Of a DNA stretch of 64,000 nt, positions 1-13,200 are shown one piece after another. The notes beneath the pieces are model-generated. The model made no database searches and was not told where the DNA came from. It was given only the letters and a program-made list of their open reading frames with translations. The position numbers were made by a program, and so were the translations under genes. Source of the DNA: Macrostomum hystrix (lineage: Eukaryota > Platyhelminthes > Macrostomidae); the NCBI GenBank assembly GCA_950097015.1, contig CATNEN010000038.1, forward strand, positions 25,891,001-25,955,000, given 5' to 3'. Position 1 is the stretch's first letter. Each line of letters begins with the position of its first letter.

Positions 1-289
1 AGTTGGCTCCAGAATTTTGTTTCGCCCAAGGGGTAATTGTACATGATTAGTTGACGCACATTGTCAAGTTGTCACAAGCGCAGTGCAAGATTATTTGATT
101 AATCTAGCGAGACCAATTGCAAGATTTTACATGCACACGAGAGAGATTCTCTCAGACCTCTTGTGAGAAATCCTTTCAGAAATCCTGTGAGAGATCCTTG
201 CAGACATTCTGTGAGCGCGTAAGAGAAATGTTTAGACATTCTGTGAAGGTTGGAGATCCTCCTCGTGCCAAAGTTTGATATTTTTTTGT

Positions 290-600
290 ACAACTGATTG
301 ATATAGTACTTTCCGTAGATTCTCTTCTGTCTTAACAGTAAAAAGACCATGCACGGGGTATATCAAACACTCACTTCACAATAGCTCCCGAACCGAGTGA
401 ACGCTTTTGTGAAAGTCCACCATGGATCAATAATATCCGTCTTTTACGATGAACTAACTGTCGATTCAGTCCGAGTAAGCATCGTCGGGATATTTATAGC
501 GACATTTTTCTAAGGACAATATCGCTCGATACTCTTATCAGCAGCTATGTCGAATCAATAGCGGTTCAATAATTAAATAATTAGCAATATAATTAATACC
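290..600 (+). mobile_element. Dispersed repeat family C, copy 1
   Basis: Shares AACAGTA(A/G)AAAGACCATG, CACTTCACAATAGCTCCCGA and GTGAAAGTCCACCAT with copies at 14991-15330 and 20500-20815. No coding capacity and no defined termini; class unknown. Confidence 0.6.
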
Positions 601-618
601 ATAAAATCAACAAGTTAC

Positions 619-862
619 ACCCTTGAGGGCCAACCTGCAAGGCACAGTGAGAGTGTGCACTGCCTGACAATGAGAAAGTCAGAGCAGATGTACACACCTG
701 TGTGAGCGTGTGCCTGCGTACGGTATCTGTGTGCGTGTGTGCTCAGGAGTCATGGGAAATCAGGAGAAATGGGCGGAATTGCCTACTCGCTGGCTGCGGG
801 TCAAGTGTCACTAAATGATGTTCCATTGCCCGCAGCCCTCCTGCAATTATTATTATTATTTA
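619..862 (+). mobile_element. SINE family A copy, head-truncated, with ATT tail
   Basis: Starts at CCTTGAGGGCCAACC, continues through GTGCACTGCCTGACAATGAG and GCTCAGGAGTCATGG, and ends in GCAGCCCTCCTGCAATTATT with further ATT repeats. This copy best defines the 3' end of the family. Confidence 0.8.
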
Positions 863-1277
863 CCCACTTGGTTTTTCTACTGTTTAATAAGCTTCTAGAC
901 AGCTAGCACAGGTGGCAACTAGAGTTGAGCTATATCTTGTTATGGGAACAATGGAAAGAATCTTGTCGTAAAATCCATTTTCAGTTCTGTGAGAATTCAT
1001 CACAGAAGTGCTATTTACGTACGAGTGCCCATGTCATTCCCTGTACTGAGCCAGAAAGACAAATTTATTTTTTTCGTCTGATTGACGCCTAGAATCTGGC
1101 TTGTGTATTTTTTTGGCTTGTATATTTGCGGAACAATTGATAGCTTGAGTTATCGCTGACTCAACAGTCAAAAAGGGTACTGCATGCTAGAGCGAGTTAG
1201 GATTGAAAAACTCGTCCCAGTTTTTAGTCACCAATCCAGTTTTTTCTCTTTCCTAATCATTTCATTATTCCCCTCAG

Positions 1278-4200
1278 CAAAAGTCTGGCAGTGCTGTCAA
1301 GGCTTTTATTGACGGTTACCTGCAAGGTTCCAACAAGGCCATCTTGCTCGGTGCCACCTATTCGCAGCAGTCGCAGGTGATCGCAGACCTGGCCCAGTAC
1401 TACTACCTGCCACAGGTGCGCACCGTTGGAGTGTCTTGGCGAATATTTTATCCCTATAGCATAAGTACTACTTTGAGATCGAGTGAGAACATTTTACTGG
1501 TGTGTAGATGCTACCAGTCTGACATAAGTAGACAGTAGCAGTCTTTCATCCGTAGATAGTAGCAGTCTTTCATCCGTAGATATAGTAGCAGTCTTTCATC
1601 CGTAGATAGTACCAGTCTTTCATCCGTAGATAGTAGCAGTCTTTCATCCGTAGATAGTAGCAGTCTTTCATCCGTAGATAGTACCAGTCTTTCATCCGTA
1701 GATATAGTAGCAGTCTTTCATCCGTATATAGTAGCAGTCTTTCATCCGAAAATAGTAGCAGTCTTTCATCCGTAGATAGTACCAGTCTTTCATCCGTAGA
1801 TAGTACCAGTCTTTCATCCGTAGATAGTACCAGTCTTTCATCCGTAGATAGTACCAGTCTTTCATCCGTAGATAGTACCAGTCTTTCATCTGTAGATAGT
1901 ACTAGTCTTTCATCCGTAGATAGTACCAGTCTTTCATCCGTAGATAGTACCAGTCTTTCATCCGTAGATAGTACCAGTCTTTCATCTGTAGATAGTACTA
2001 GTCTTTCATCCGTAGATAGTACCAGTCTTTCATCCGTAGATAGTACTAGTCTTTCATCCGTATATAGTAGCAGTCTTTCATCCGTAGATAGTAGCAGTCT
2101 TTCATCCGTAGATAGTACCAGTCTTTCATCTGTAGATAGTACTAGTCTTTCATCCGTAGATAGTAGCAGTCTTTCATCCGTAGATAGTACCAGTCTTTCA
2201 TCCGTAGATAGTACCAGTCTTTCATCCGTAGATAGTACCAGTCTTTCATCCGTAGATAGTACCAGTCTTTCATCCGTAGATATAGTAGCAGTCTTTCATC
2301 CGTATATAGTAGCAGTCTTTCATCCGAAAATAGTAGCAGTCTTTCATCCGTAGATAGTACCAGTCTTTCATCCGTAGATAGTACCAGTCTTTCATCCGTA
2401 GATAGTACCAGTCTTTCATCCGTAGATAGTACCAGTCTTTCATCCGTAGATAGTACCAGTCTTTCATCTGTAGATAGTACTAGTCTTTCATCCGTAGATA
2501 GTACCAGTCTTTCATCCGTAGATAGTACCAGTCTTTCATCCGTAGATAGTACCAGTCTTTCATCTGTAGATAGTACTAGTCTTTCATCCGTAGATAGTAC
2601 CAGTCTTTCATCCGTAGATAGTACTAGTATTTCATCCGTATATAGTAGCAGTCTTTCATCCGTAGATAGTACCAGTCTTTCATCCGTAGATAGTACCAGT
2701 CTTTCATCCGTATATAGTAGCAGTCTTTCATCCGTAGATAGTAGCAGTCTTTCATCCGTAGATAGTACCAGTCTTTCATCCGTAGATAGTAGCAGTCTTT
2801 CATCCGTAGATAGTACCAGTCTTTCATCCGTAGATAGTACCAGTCTTTCATCCGTAGATATAGTAGCAGTCTTTCATCCGTATATAGTAGCAGTCTTTCA
2901 TCCGAAAATAGTAGCAGTCTTTCATCCGTAGATAGTACCAGTCTTTCATCCGTAGATAGTACCAGTCTTTCATCCGTATATAGTAGCAGTCTTTCATCCG
3001 TAGATAGTAGCAGTCTTTCATCCGTAGATAGTACCAGTCTTTCATCCGTAGATAGTAGCAGTCTTTCATCCGTAGATAGTACCAGTCTTTCATCCGTAGA
3101 TAGTACCAGTCTTTCATCCGTAGATAGTAGCAGTCTTTCATCCGTAGATAGTACCAGTCTTTCATCCGTAGATAGTAGCAGTCTTTCATCCGTAGATAGT
3201 ACCAGTCTTTCATCCGTAGATATAGTAGCAGTCTTTCATCCGTATATAGTAGCAGTCTTTCATCCGAAAATAGTAGCAGTCTTTCATCCGTAGATAGTAG
3301 CAGTCTTTCATCCGTAGATAGTAGCAGTCTTTCATCCGTAGATAGTACCAGTCTTTCATCCGTAGATAGTAGCAGTCTTTCATCCGTAGATAGTACCAGT
3401 CTTTCATCCGTAGATATAGTAGCAGTCTTTCATCCGAAAATAGTAGCAGTCTTTCATCCGTAGATAGTAGCAGTCTTTCATCCGTAGATAGTAGCAGTCT
3501 TTCATCCGTAGATAGTACCAGTCTTTCATCCGTAGATATAGTAGCAGTCTTTCATCCGTATATAGTAGCAGTCTTTCATCCGAAAATAGTACCAGTCTTT
3601 CATCCGTAGATAGTAGCAGTCTTTCATCTGTAGATAGTACTAGTCTTTCATCCGTATATAGTACCAGTCTTTCATCCGTAGATATAGTAGCAGTCTTTCA
3701 TCCGTATATAGTAGCAGTCTTTCATCCGAAAATAGTAGCAGTCTTTCATCCGTAGATAGTACCAGTCTTTCATCCGTAGATAGTACCAGTCTTTCATCCG
3801 TAGATAGTACCAGTCTTTCATCCGTAGATAGTACCAGTCTTTCATCCGTAGATAGTACCAGTCTTTCATCTGTAGATAGTACTAGTCTTTCATCCGTAGA
3901 TAGTACCAGTCTTTCATCCGTAGATAGTACTAGTCTTTCATCCGTATATAGTAGCAGTCTTTCATCCGTAGATAGTACCAGTCTTTCATCCGTAGATAGT
4001 ACCAGTCATTCATCCGTAGATAGTACCAGTCTTTCATCTGTAGATAGTACTAGTCTTTCATCCGTAGATAGTACCAGTCTTTCATCCGTAGATAGTACTA
4101 GTCTTTCATCCGTATATAGTAGCAGTCTTTCATCCGTAGATAGTAGCAGTCTTTCATCCGTAGATAGTACCAGTCTTTCATCTGTAGATAGTACTAGTCT

Positions 4201-7200
4201 TTCATCCGTAGATAGTACCAGTCTTTCATCCGTAGATAGTACTAGTCTTTCATCCGTAGATAGTACCAGTCTTTCATCCGTAGATAGTAGCAGTCTTTCA
4301 TCCGTAGATAGTACCAGTCTTTCATCCGTAGATAGTACCAGTCTTTCATCCGTAGATATAGTAGCAGTCTTTCATCCGTATATAGTAGCAGTCTTTCATC
4401 CGAAAATAGTAGCAGTCTTTCATCCGTAGATAGTACCAGTCTTTCATCCGTAGATAGTACCAGTCTTTCATCCGTAGATAGTACCAGTCTTTCATCCGTA
4501 GATAGTACCAGTCTTTCATCCGTAGATAGTACCAGTCTTTCATCTGTAGATAGTACTAGTCTTTCATCCGTAGATAGTAGCAGTCTTTCATCCGTAGATA
4601 GTACCAGTCTTTCATCCGTAGATAGTACCAGTCTTTCATCTGTAGATAGTACTAGTCTTTCATCCGTAGATAGGACCAGTCTTTCATCCGTAGATAGTAC
4701 TAGTCTTTCATCCGTATATAGTAGCAGTCTTTCATCCGTAGATAGTAGCAGTCTTTCATCCGTAGATAGTACCAGTCTTTCATCCGTAGATAGTAGCAGT
4801 CTTTCATCCGTAGATAGTACCAGTCTTTCATCCGTAGATAGTACCAGTCTTTCATCCGTAGATAGTAGCAGTCTTTCATCCGTAGATAGTACCAGTCTTT
4901 CATCCGTAGATAGTAGCAGTCTTTCATCCGTAGATAGTACCAGTCTTTCATCCGTAGATATAGTAGCAGTCTTTCATCCGTATATAGTAGCAGTCTTTCA
5001 TCCGAAAATAGTACCAGTCTTTCATCCGTAGATAGTAGCAGTCTTTCATCTGTAGATAGTACTAGTCTTTCATCCGTAGATAGTAGCAGTCTTTCATCCG
5101 TAGATAGTACCAGTCTTTCATCCGTAGATAGTACCAGTCTTTCATCTGTAGATAGTACTAGTCTTTCATCCGTAGATAGTACCAGTCTTTCATCCGTAGA
5201 TAGTACTAGTCTTTCATCCGTATATAGTAGCAGTCTTTCATCCGTAGATAGTACCAGTCTTTCATCCGTAGATAGTACCAGTCTTTCATCCGTATATAGT
5301 AGCAGTCTTTCATCCGTAGATAGTAGCAGTCTTTCATCCGTAGATAGTACCAGTCTTTCATCTGTAGATAGTACTAGTCTTTCATCCGTAGATAGTACCA
5401 GTCTTTCATCCGTAGATAGTACTAGTCTTTCATCCGTATATAGTAGCAGTCTTTCATCCGTAGATAGTAGCAGTCTTTCATCCGTAGATAGTACCAGTCT
5501 TTCATCTGTAGATAGTACTAGTCTTTCATCCGTAGATAGTACCAGTCTTTCATCCGTAGATAGTACTAGTCTTTCATCCGTAGATAGTACCAGTCTTTCA
5601 TCCGTAGATAGTAGCAGTCTTTCATCCGTAGATAGTACCAGTCTTTCATCCGTAGATAGTACCAGTCTTTCATCCGTAGATATAGTAGCAGTCTTTCATC
5701 CGTATATAGTAGCAGTCTTTCATCCGAAAATAGTAGCAGTCTTTCATCCGTAGATAGTACCAGTCTTTCATCCGTAGATAGTACCAGTCTTTCATCCGTA
5801 GATAGTACCAGTCTTTCATCCGTAGATAGTACCAGTCTTTCATCCGTAGATAGTACCAGTCTTTCATCTGTAGATAGTACTAGTCTTTCATCCGTAGATA
5901 GTAGCAGTCTTTCATCCGTAGATAGTACCAGTCTTTCATCCGTAGATAGTACCAGTCTTTCATCTGTAGATAGTACTAGTCTTTCATCCGTAGATAGGAC
6001 CAGTCTTTCATCCGTAGATAGTACTAGTCTTTCATCCGTATATAGTAGCAGTCTTTCATCCGTAGATAGTAGCAGTCTTTCATCCGTAGATAGTACCAGT
6101 CTTTCATCCGTAGATAGTAGCAGTCTTTCATCCGTAGATAGTACCAGTCTTTCATCCGTAGATAGTACCAGTCTTTCATCCGTAGATAGTAGCAGTCTTT
6201 CATCCGTAGATAGTACCAGTCTTTCATCCGTAGATAGTAGCAGTCTTTCATCCGTAGATAGTACCAGTCTTTCATCCGTAGATATAGTAGCAGTCTTTCA
6301 TCCGTATATAGTAGCAGTCTTTCATCCGAAAATAGTACCAGTCTTTCATCCGTAGATAGTAGCAGTCTTTCATCTGTAGATAGTACTAGTCTTTCATCCG
6401 TAGATAGTAGCAGTCTTTCATCCGTAGATAGTACCAGTCTTTCATCCGTAGATAGTACCAGTCTTTCATCTGTAGATAGTACTAGTCTTTCATCCGTAGA
6501 TAGTACCAGTCTTTCATCCGTAGATAGTACTAGTCTTTCATCCGTATATAGTAGCAGTCTTTCATCCGTAGATAGTACCAGTCTTTCATCCGTAGATAGT
6601 ACCAGTCTTTCATCCGTATATAGTAGCAGTCTTTCATCCGTAGATAGTAGCAGTCTTTCATCCGTAGATAGTACCAGTCTTTCATCCGTAGATAGTAGCA
6701 GTCTTTCATCCGTAGATAGTACCAGTCTTTCATCCGTAGATAGTACCAGTCTTTCATCCGTAGATATAGTAGCAGTCTTTCATCCGTAGATAGTAGCAGT
6801 CTTTCATCCGAAAATAGTAGCAGTCTTTCATCCGTAGATAGTAGCAGTCTTTCATCCGTAGATAGTACCAGTCTTTCATCCGTATATAGTAGCAGTCTTT
6901 CATCCGTAGATAGTAGCAGTCTTTCATCCGTAGATAGTACCAGTCTTTCATCCGTAGATAGTAGCAGTCTTTCATCCGTAGATAGTACCAGTCTTTCATC
7001 CGTAGATAGTACCAGTCTTTCATCCGTAGATAGTAGCAGTCTTTCATCCGTAGATAGTACCAGTCTTTCATCCGTAGATAGTAGCAGTCTTTCATCCGTA
7101 GATAGTACCAGTCTTTCATCCGTAGATATAGTAGCAGGCTTTCATCCGTATATAGTAGCAGTCTTTCATCCGAAAATAGTAGCAGTCTTTCATCCGTAGA

Positions 7201-10200
7201 TAGTAGCAGTCTTTCATCCGTAGATAGTAGCAGTCTTTCATCCGTAGATAGTACCAGTCTTTCATCCGTAGATAGTAGCAGTCTTTCATCCGTAGATAGT
7301 ACCAGTCTTTCATCCGTAGATATAGTAGCAGTCTTTCATCCGTATATAGTAGCAGTCTTTCATCCGAAAATAGTAGCAGTCTTTCATCCGTAGATAGTAG
7401 CAGTCTTTCATCCGTAGATAGTAGCAGTCTTTCATCCGTAGATAGTACCAGTCTTTCATCCGTAGATATAGTAGCAGTCTTTCATCCGTATATAGTAGCA
7501 GTCTTTCATCCGAAAATAGTAGCAGTCTTTCATCCGTAGATAGTAGCAGTCTTTCATCCGTAGATAGTACCAGTCTTTCATCCGTAGATAGTAGCAGTCT
7601 TTCATCCGTAGATAGTACCAGTCTTTCATCCGTAGATAGTACCAGTCTTTCATCCGTAGATAGTAGCAGTCTTTCATCCGTAGATAGTACCAGTCTTTCA
7701 TCCGTAGATAGTAGCAGTCTTTCATCCGTAGATAGTACCAGTCTTTCATCCGTAGATATAGTACCAGTCTTTCATCCGTATATAGTAGCAGTCTTTCATC
7801 CGAAAATAGTAGCAGTCTTTCATCCGTAGATAGTAGCAGTCTTTCATCCGTAGATAGTAGCAGTCTTTCATCCGTAGATAGTACCAGTCTTTCATCCGTA
7901 GATAGTAGCAGTCTTTCATCCGTAGATAGTACCAGTCTTTCATCCGTAGATATAGTAGCAGTCTTTCATCCGTATATAGTAGCAGTCTTTCATCCGAAAA
8001 TAGTAGCAGTCTTTCATCCGTAGATAGTAGCAGTCTTTCATCCGTAGATAGTAGCAGTCTTTCATCCGTAGATAGTACCAGTCTTTCATCCGTAGATATA
8101 GTAGCAGTCTTTCATCCGTATATAGTAGCAGTCTTTCATCCGAAAATAGTACCAGTCTTTCATCCGTAGATAGTAGCAGTCTTTCATCTGTAGATAGTAC
8201 TAGTCTTTCATCCGTATATAGTAGCAGTCTTTCATCCGAAAATAGTACCAGTCTTTCATCCGTAGATAGTAGCAGTCTTTCATCTGTAGATAGTACTAGT
8301 CTTTCATCCGTATATAGTAGCAGTCTTTCATCCGAAAATAGTACCAGTCTTTCATCCGTAGATAGTACTAGTCTTTCATCCGTAGATAGTACCAGTCTTT
8401 CATCCGTAGATAGTACTAGTCTTTCATCCGTATATAGTAGCAGTCTTTCATCCGTAGATAGTAGCAGTCTTTCATCCGTAGATAGTACCAGTCTTTCATC
8501 CGTAGATAGTAGCAGTCTTTCATCCGTAGATAGTACCAGTCTTTCATCCGTAGATAGTACCAGTCTTTCATCCGTAGATAGTAGCAGTCTTTCATCCGTA
8601 GATAGTAGCAGTCTTTCATCCGTAGATAGTAGCAGTCTTTCATCCGTAGATAGTACCAGTCTTTCATCCGTAGATAGTAGCAGTCTTTCATCCGTAGATA
8701 GTACCAGTCTTTCATCCGTAGATAGTACCAGTCTTTCATCCGTAGATAGTACCATTTTGACTTACCTCGAATTTGGCTCTACAGATTGGCTACTCCAACA
8801 CTTCGCCTGCGCTAAGCGACAAGAGTACTTATCCATTCTTCATCCGCATGGCTATCACGAACAGTATTTTCATTACGCCGGTCATCAACCTGTTGAACCT
8901 GTTCCTTTGGCGAAAAATTGGCATTATTACAACTGACTCGCCAATCTTCTATCCGGTATGGAATAGAAACATTGTATCCTGATTGTAACGGGTAGAAAGG
9001 TTTCCTACCTATCGCATAAAGCAGTAAAGGAATAGTTGCTTTGTGTAACCATCAGTACTTCTCATTATTTGCAGTGTTAAGAGTAAGCGAATCAATCTCG
9101 TGTGCTTTGATTGGCAAGCCTTGTCTAAAGAATAAATCCTTTGAAATAAAAACCCAGATAGCTGTCATTCACAGTCATATTCTTTCAGTAATTGATTCAT
9201 GTGTGGCATGTTTGTTTGAATGCCAACTCAATCTTTGTCTGATTTAACCAATCGATCGGGTGAAATTTTAGGATTTTCCTTCAGTACAATTCTCATTTTA
9301 AGTATCGTGTGCCGCCAATCATTAATTTTTTTCTACTTATTTTAACAAATCGCATGGTAATTTGTTTGATGAACGGTTTTAAAGGCAGGCTTTTAACAAT
9401 GAAAACTATGTAGATTGTTTGCACTAAAGTCTTCCAATTCAGAAATAAGGAAGAAGCTTCTAGATATAAAAAGTGAATTTGTACTTCTAATAAGTTACTT
9501 TACCAATAAACGATCCAACGCATAAGCTTGAAGCTTCTCAGAAATGCACTGTTCAAATAAACAAATATAGAGCTTAATATATAGTTTCCTTTTAAAATTA
9601 TCCAATGTTTTAAACAAATAATGGTTATGCTGGTCATACAAACCAGTTAATTCACGCACCTAATCACTTAGACTAACGATAATAGCAGGCTACATAATTC
9701 GAAATGAAGTAAAAAATACTTTGAGTTCTGCACCTCCTAAATGATGAATTTTAGATTACTCTCGAGCTAGAGGCCACTCTGATTGCTCACAATATCACCA
9801 ATTACCAGAAGGCGATTTTCAGTACTGACGCCACCGATGCTATCGCGCGGCTAGTGGTAAGTTAGTTTGAGTTCAATTAGTGTTAGGTCTCAGGTAAAAG
9901 ACGAAACTCTAGTTTCAAAAAAAAATTGCAGAACAACGACATTCGCATCTTTATCGTGGTCCGCAGCATGGCAGAGGAAAGTCCCGACAAGCGTTTCGAC
10001 TGTCTGGTGCGTTCCTGTGAAAAAAAACTTTTAATTAAGGCAGCCTTCCCGAGCTTAAACCAGTTTTTGGTTTAAAAGTTCATTCGTTTTTAACACACAC
10101 AGTTGTGGTAATTTAGATTCTTTCCTATTACTCGCGCTGTGCCACTTAAAGCTTAAAGGCGCACTTAAACAGATACTGTACGCAGGCACAATTTCACAGG

Positions 10201-13200
10201 GCTGTACATATACCTTGAATTTCTCATTGTCAGACAGTGTGCACTCCTACCAAAGGGGTTAGCCCTCAAGGGCGTAAATTTCACGACAAGCCCCCAAGCC
10301 TTCTCTCCGCGACTGAGCCACAACAAATAATGTGGCCTCGCCACCGAATCGAGCTCAGGGACCTTGGTGGGAGGGTCTGACACGATATAGTATTTTTAGC
10401 TTCATTGAGAAGTATCTTGATAACATTGTGTCTGAGATTTTTTAAGAAACACATTGACTCGTCTTTCGCAGATCAAACGGATCGGAGCCTACGGCCCGAA
10501 ATACCAATGGATGCAAATTGGTTTCCCGTTCACAACACAGAATGGTGTTGAGCAGTCCTGCCAGGACTCTCAGAGACTGGCGGCGATGGAAGGCTCCATT
10601 GAGTTTGATAGCGATGTCAACGATCCCGCAGCCGTGCATCCGATCGATATAATGGGAAGGGTGAGTATTTTTCTCACCAGTCTACCTGGACTGCTCTTGT
10701 GTCACACTACAATTTAACCCCTTTAATCTTTGATTGTACACTTTTTCTCGCACCCAATGTCTATTCGACAGACTCGCAACGAAAGCTTTCATGACTTCAT
10801 GCGACAATATGGCAATCAGACAGTGATGGCGCAGCAGAGCAGCATTCTCGGCTTCGATCTGCGCTTTGACACCGTGGTTGCGGCGGCGCTGGCAATCAAC
10901 GCCACTCTCAACTCTGGCTTGAACTACAACAAGTCATTGCAACTGGGCGACAGTCAGTTCAAGAGGCGACTATTCGATAATGTCCTGCGCCTGGACTTCG
11001 CCGGGTTGTCCGTGAGGCTCCTGCCTGCTCACTGACTTCAATAGCCTGAGGGGGGAGTAATAATAATAATTGCAGGAGGGCTGCGGCTGCAAATGATGGC
11101 ACATCATTTGGTGAGAGGAATCAATTGTGCCCGTTTCGCTGACTCCTGAGCACGCATGCACACAGATACTGTACGAAGGCACACGCTCACACAGGTGTGT
11201 ACAACTGCCCTGACTTTCTCATCGTCAGGCGGTGTACACTCTCACTGTGCCTTGGAGGTTGGCCGTCTGGGGCGTAAATTGCACGCCAAGCACCCCAGCC
11301 TTCTCTTCACGGCTGCACCCCAATTTAATGTGGCCTCACCGTGGAATTGAGCTCAGGGACCTTGGTGTGATCCTATGGAGGGTTGATGGTGCGGTCTAAC
11401 GGGGTTTGCCTCTTGCACCAAGGTTCCTTAGCTCCATTACGCGGCGATTCCGCATTAGTTTCACAAGAAGGCTTGCGAATTTATGCCCATGACACCAAAC
11501 CTCCATGTCACAGTGAGAGTGTAAATTAACTAACGATTAGAAATTCAGGGCAGTTGTACACTCCTATGCCTGCGTACGGCATCTGTGTGCGTATGTGCTG
11601 AGGAGTCAGCGGAACGGGCAGAATTGCCTCCTCGCTGGCTGCGGGTTGAATGTTACATGTTGCATGTTACAATGCTGTAGATGGTAACTTATTTTCCAAG
11701 TTTGGGACTTACACATGCGATTATGTTAAACTAAAAAAAACAAAAAAATTTGCAGGGTCGAGTTAAGTTCGATTCTCGTGGCGATAGGTCGGCAAAAATA
11801 TACATCTATCAGATTCGAGGTTTGTTGCTCATAGAATACTATACCTAATATGTTTTAGCGCTGTCTAACAGGTTGGGATTCAGTCTAACAGGTTGGAGTT
11901 CAGTCTAACAGGTTGGAGTTCTGTCTAACAGGTTGGAGTTCTGTCTAACAGGTTGGGATTCTGTCTAACAGGTTGGGATTCTGTCTAACAGGTTGGAGTT
12001 CTGTCTAACAGGTTCGAGTTCTGTCTAACAGGTTGGGATTCTGTCTAACAGGTTGGGATTCTGTCTAACAGGTTGGAGTTCTGTCTAACAGGTTGGAGTT
12101 CTGTCTAACAGGTTGGGATTCTGTCTAACAGGTTGGGATTCTGTCTAACAGGTTGGGATTCTGTCTAACAGGTTGGGATTCTGTCTAACAGGTTGGAGTT
12201 CTGTCTAACAGGTTGGAGTTCTGTCTAACAGGTTGGGATTCTGTCTAACAGGTTGGAGTTCTGTCTAACAGGTTGGGATTCTGTCTAACAGGTTGGAGTT
12301 CTGTCTAACAGGTTGGAGTTCTGTCTAACAGGTTGGGATTCTGTCTAACAGGTTGGAGTTCTGTCTAACAGGTTGGAGTTCTGTCTAACAGGTTGGAGTT
12401 CTGTCTAACAGGTTGGGATTCTGTCTAACAGGTTGGGATTCTGTCTAACAGGTTGGAGTTCTGTCTAACAGGTTGGAGTTCTGTCTAACAGGTTGGGATT
12501 CTGTCTAACAGGTTGGGATTCTGTCTAACAGGTTGGGATTCTGTCTAACAGGTTGGGATTCTGTCTAACAGGTTGGAGTTCTGTCTAACAGGTTGGAGTT
12601 CTGTCTAACAGGTTGGGATTCTGTCTAACAGGTTGGGATTCTGTCTAACAGGTTGGAGTTCTGTCTAACAGGTTTTGATTCTGTCTAACAGGTTTTGATT
12701 CTGTCTAACAGGTTTTGATTCTGTCTAACAGGTTTTGATTCTGTCTAATCGTTCGTGTTTTGTGTTTAGCAGGTTCGGATTCTATTAGATTTTCATGCAT
12801 TTCAGGCCTGACCAGAGATCTCATCGCAACCTATGAACCATCCACTGGTGGGACTGACTGGCGCAAAGCATTCTGGTTTGCTGGTTCGTAACTCCTTGCC
12901 CCTTAACGTACTCCTTATTGTCAGTACTTTTTAAGAGGGAAATTGTGCCTCCACAAAAACTTATTTTTTGTTCTAGGCTAACTGCGAGCTAGAAAGCAAC
13001 TATTCGCAAGGAATTGACTGGCAATTAATATGTTTTTAAGGCATTAACTAGCAATCCACTTTTCACGAGGCATAGACTAGCAATCCGCTTTTCACGAGGC
13101 ATAGACTAGCAATCCACTTTTCACGAGGCATAGAATAGCAATCCACTTTTCACGAGGCATAGACTAGCAATCCACTTTTCACGAGGCATAGAATAGCAAT

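Noticed and set aside
1692-8755. Many minus-strand ORFs encoding octapeptide repeats (MKDWYYLR or STDERLVL)
   Set aside because: They follow from a 24-bp unit without stops in two frames, lie inside a receptor intron antisense to the gene, and break at every 26-bp variant unit.
11866-12760. CRISPR-like look of regular short repeats
   Set aside because: Units are contiguous with no unique spacers, there are no cas genes, and the context is a eukaryotic intron.
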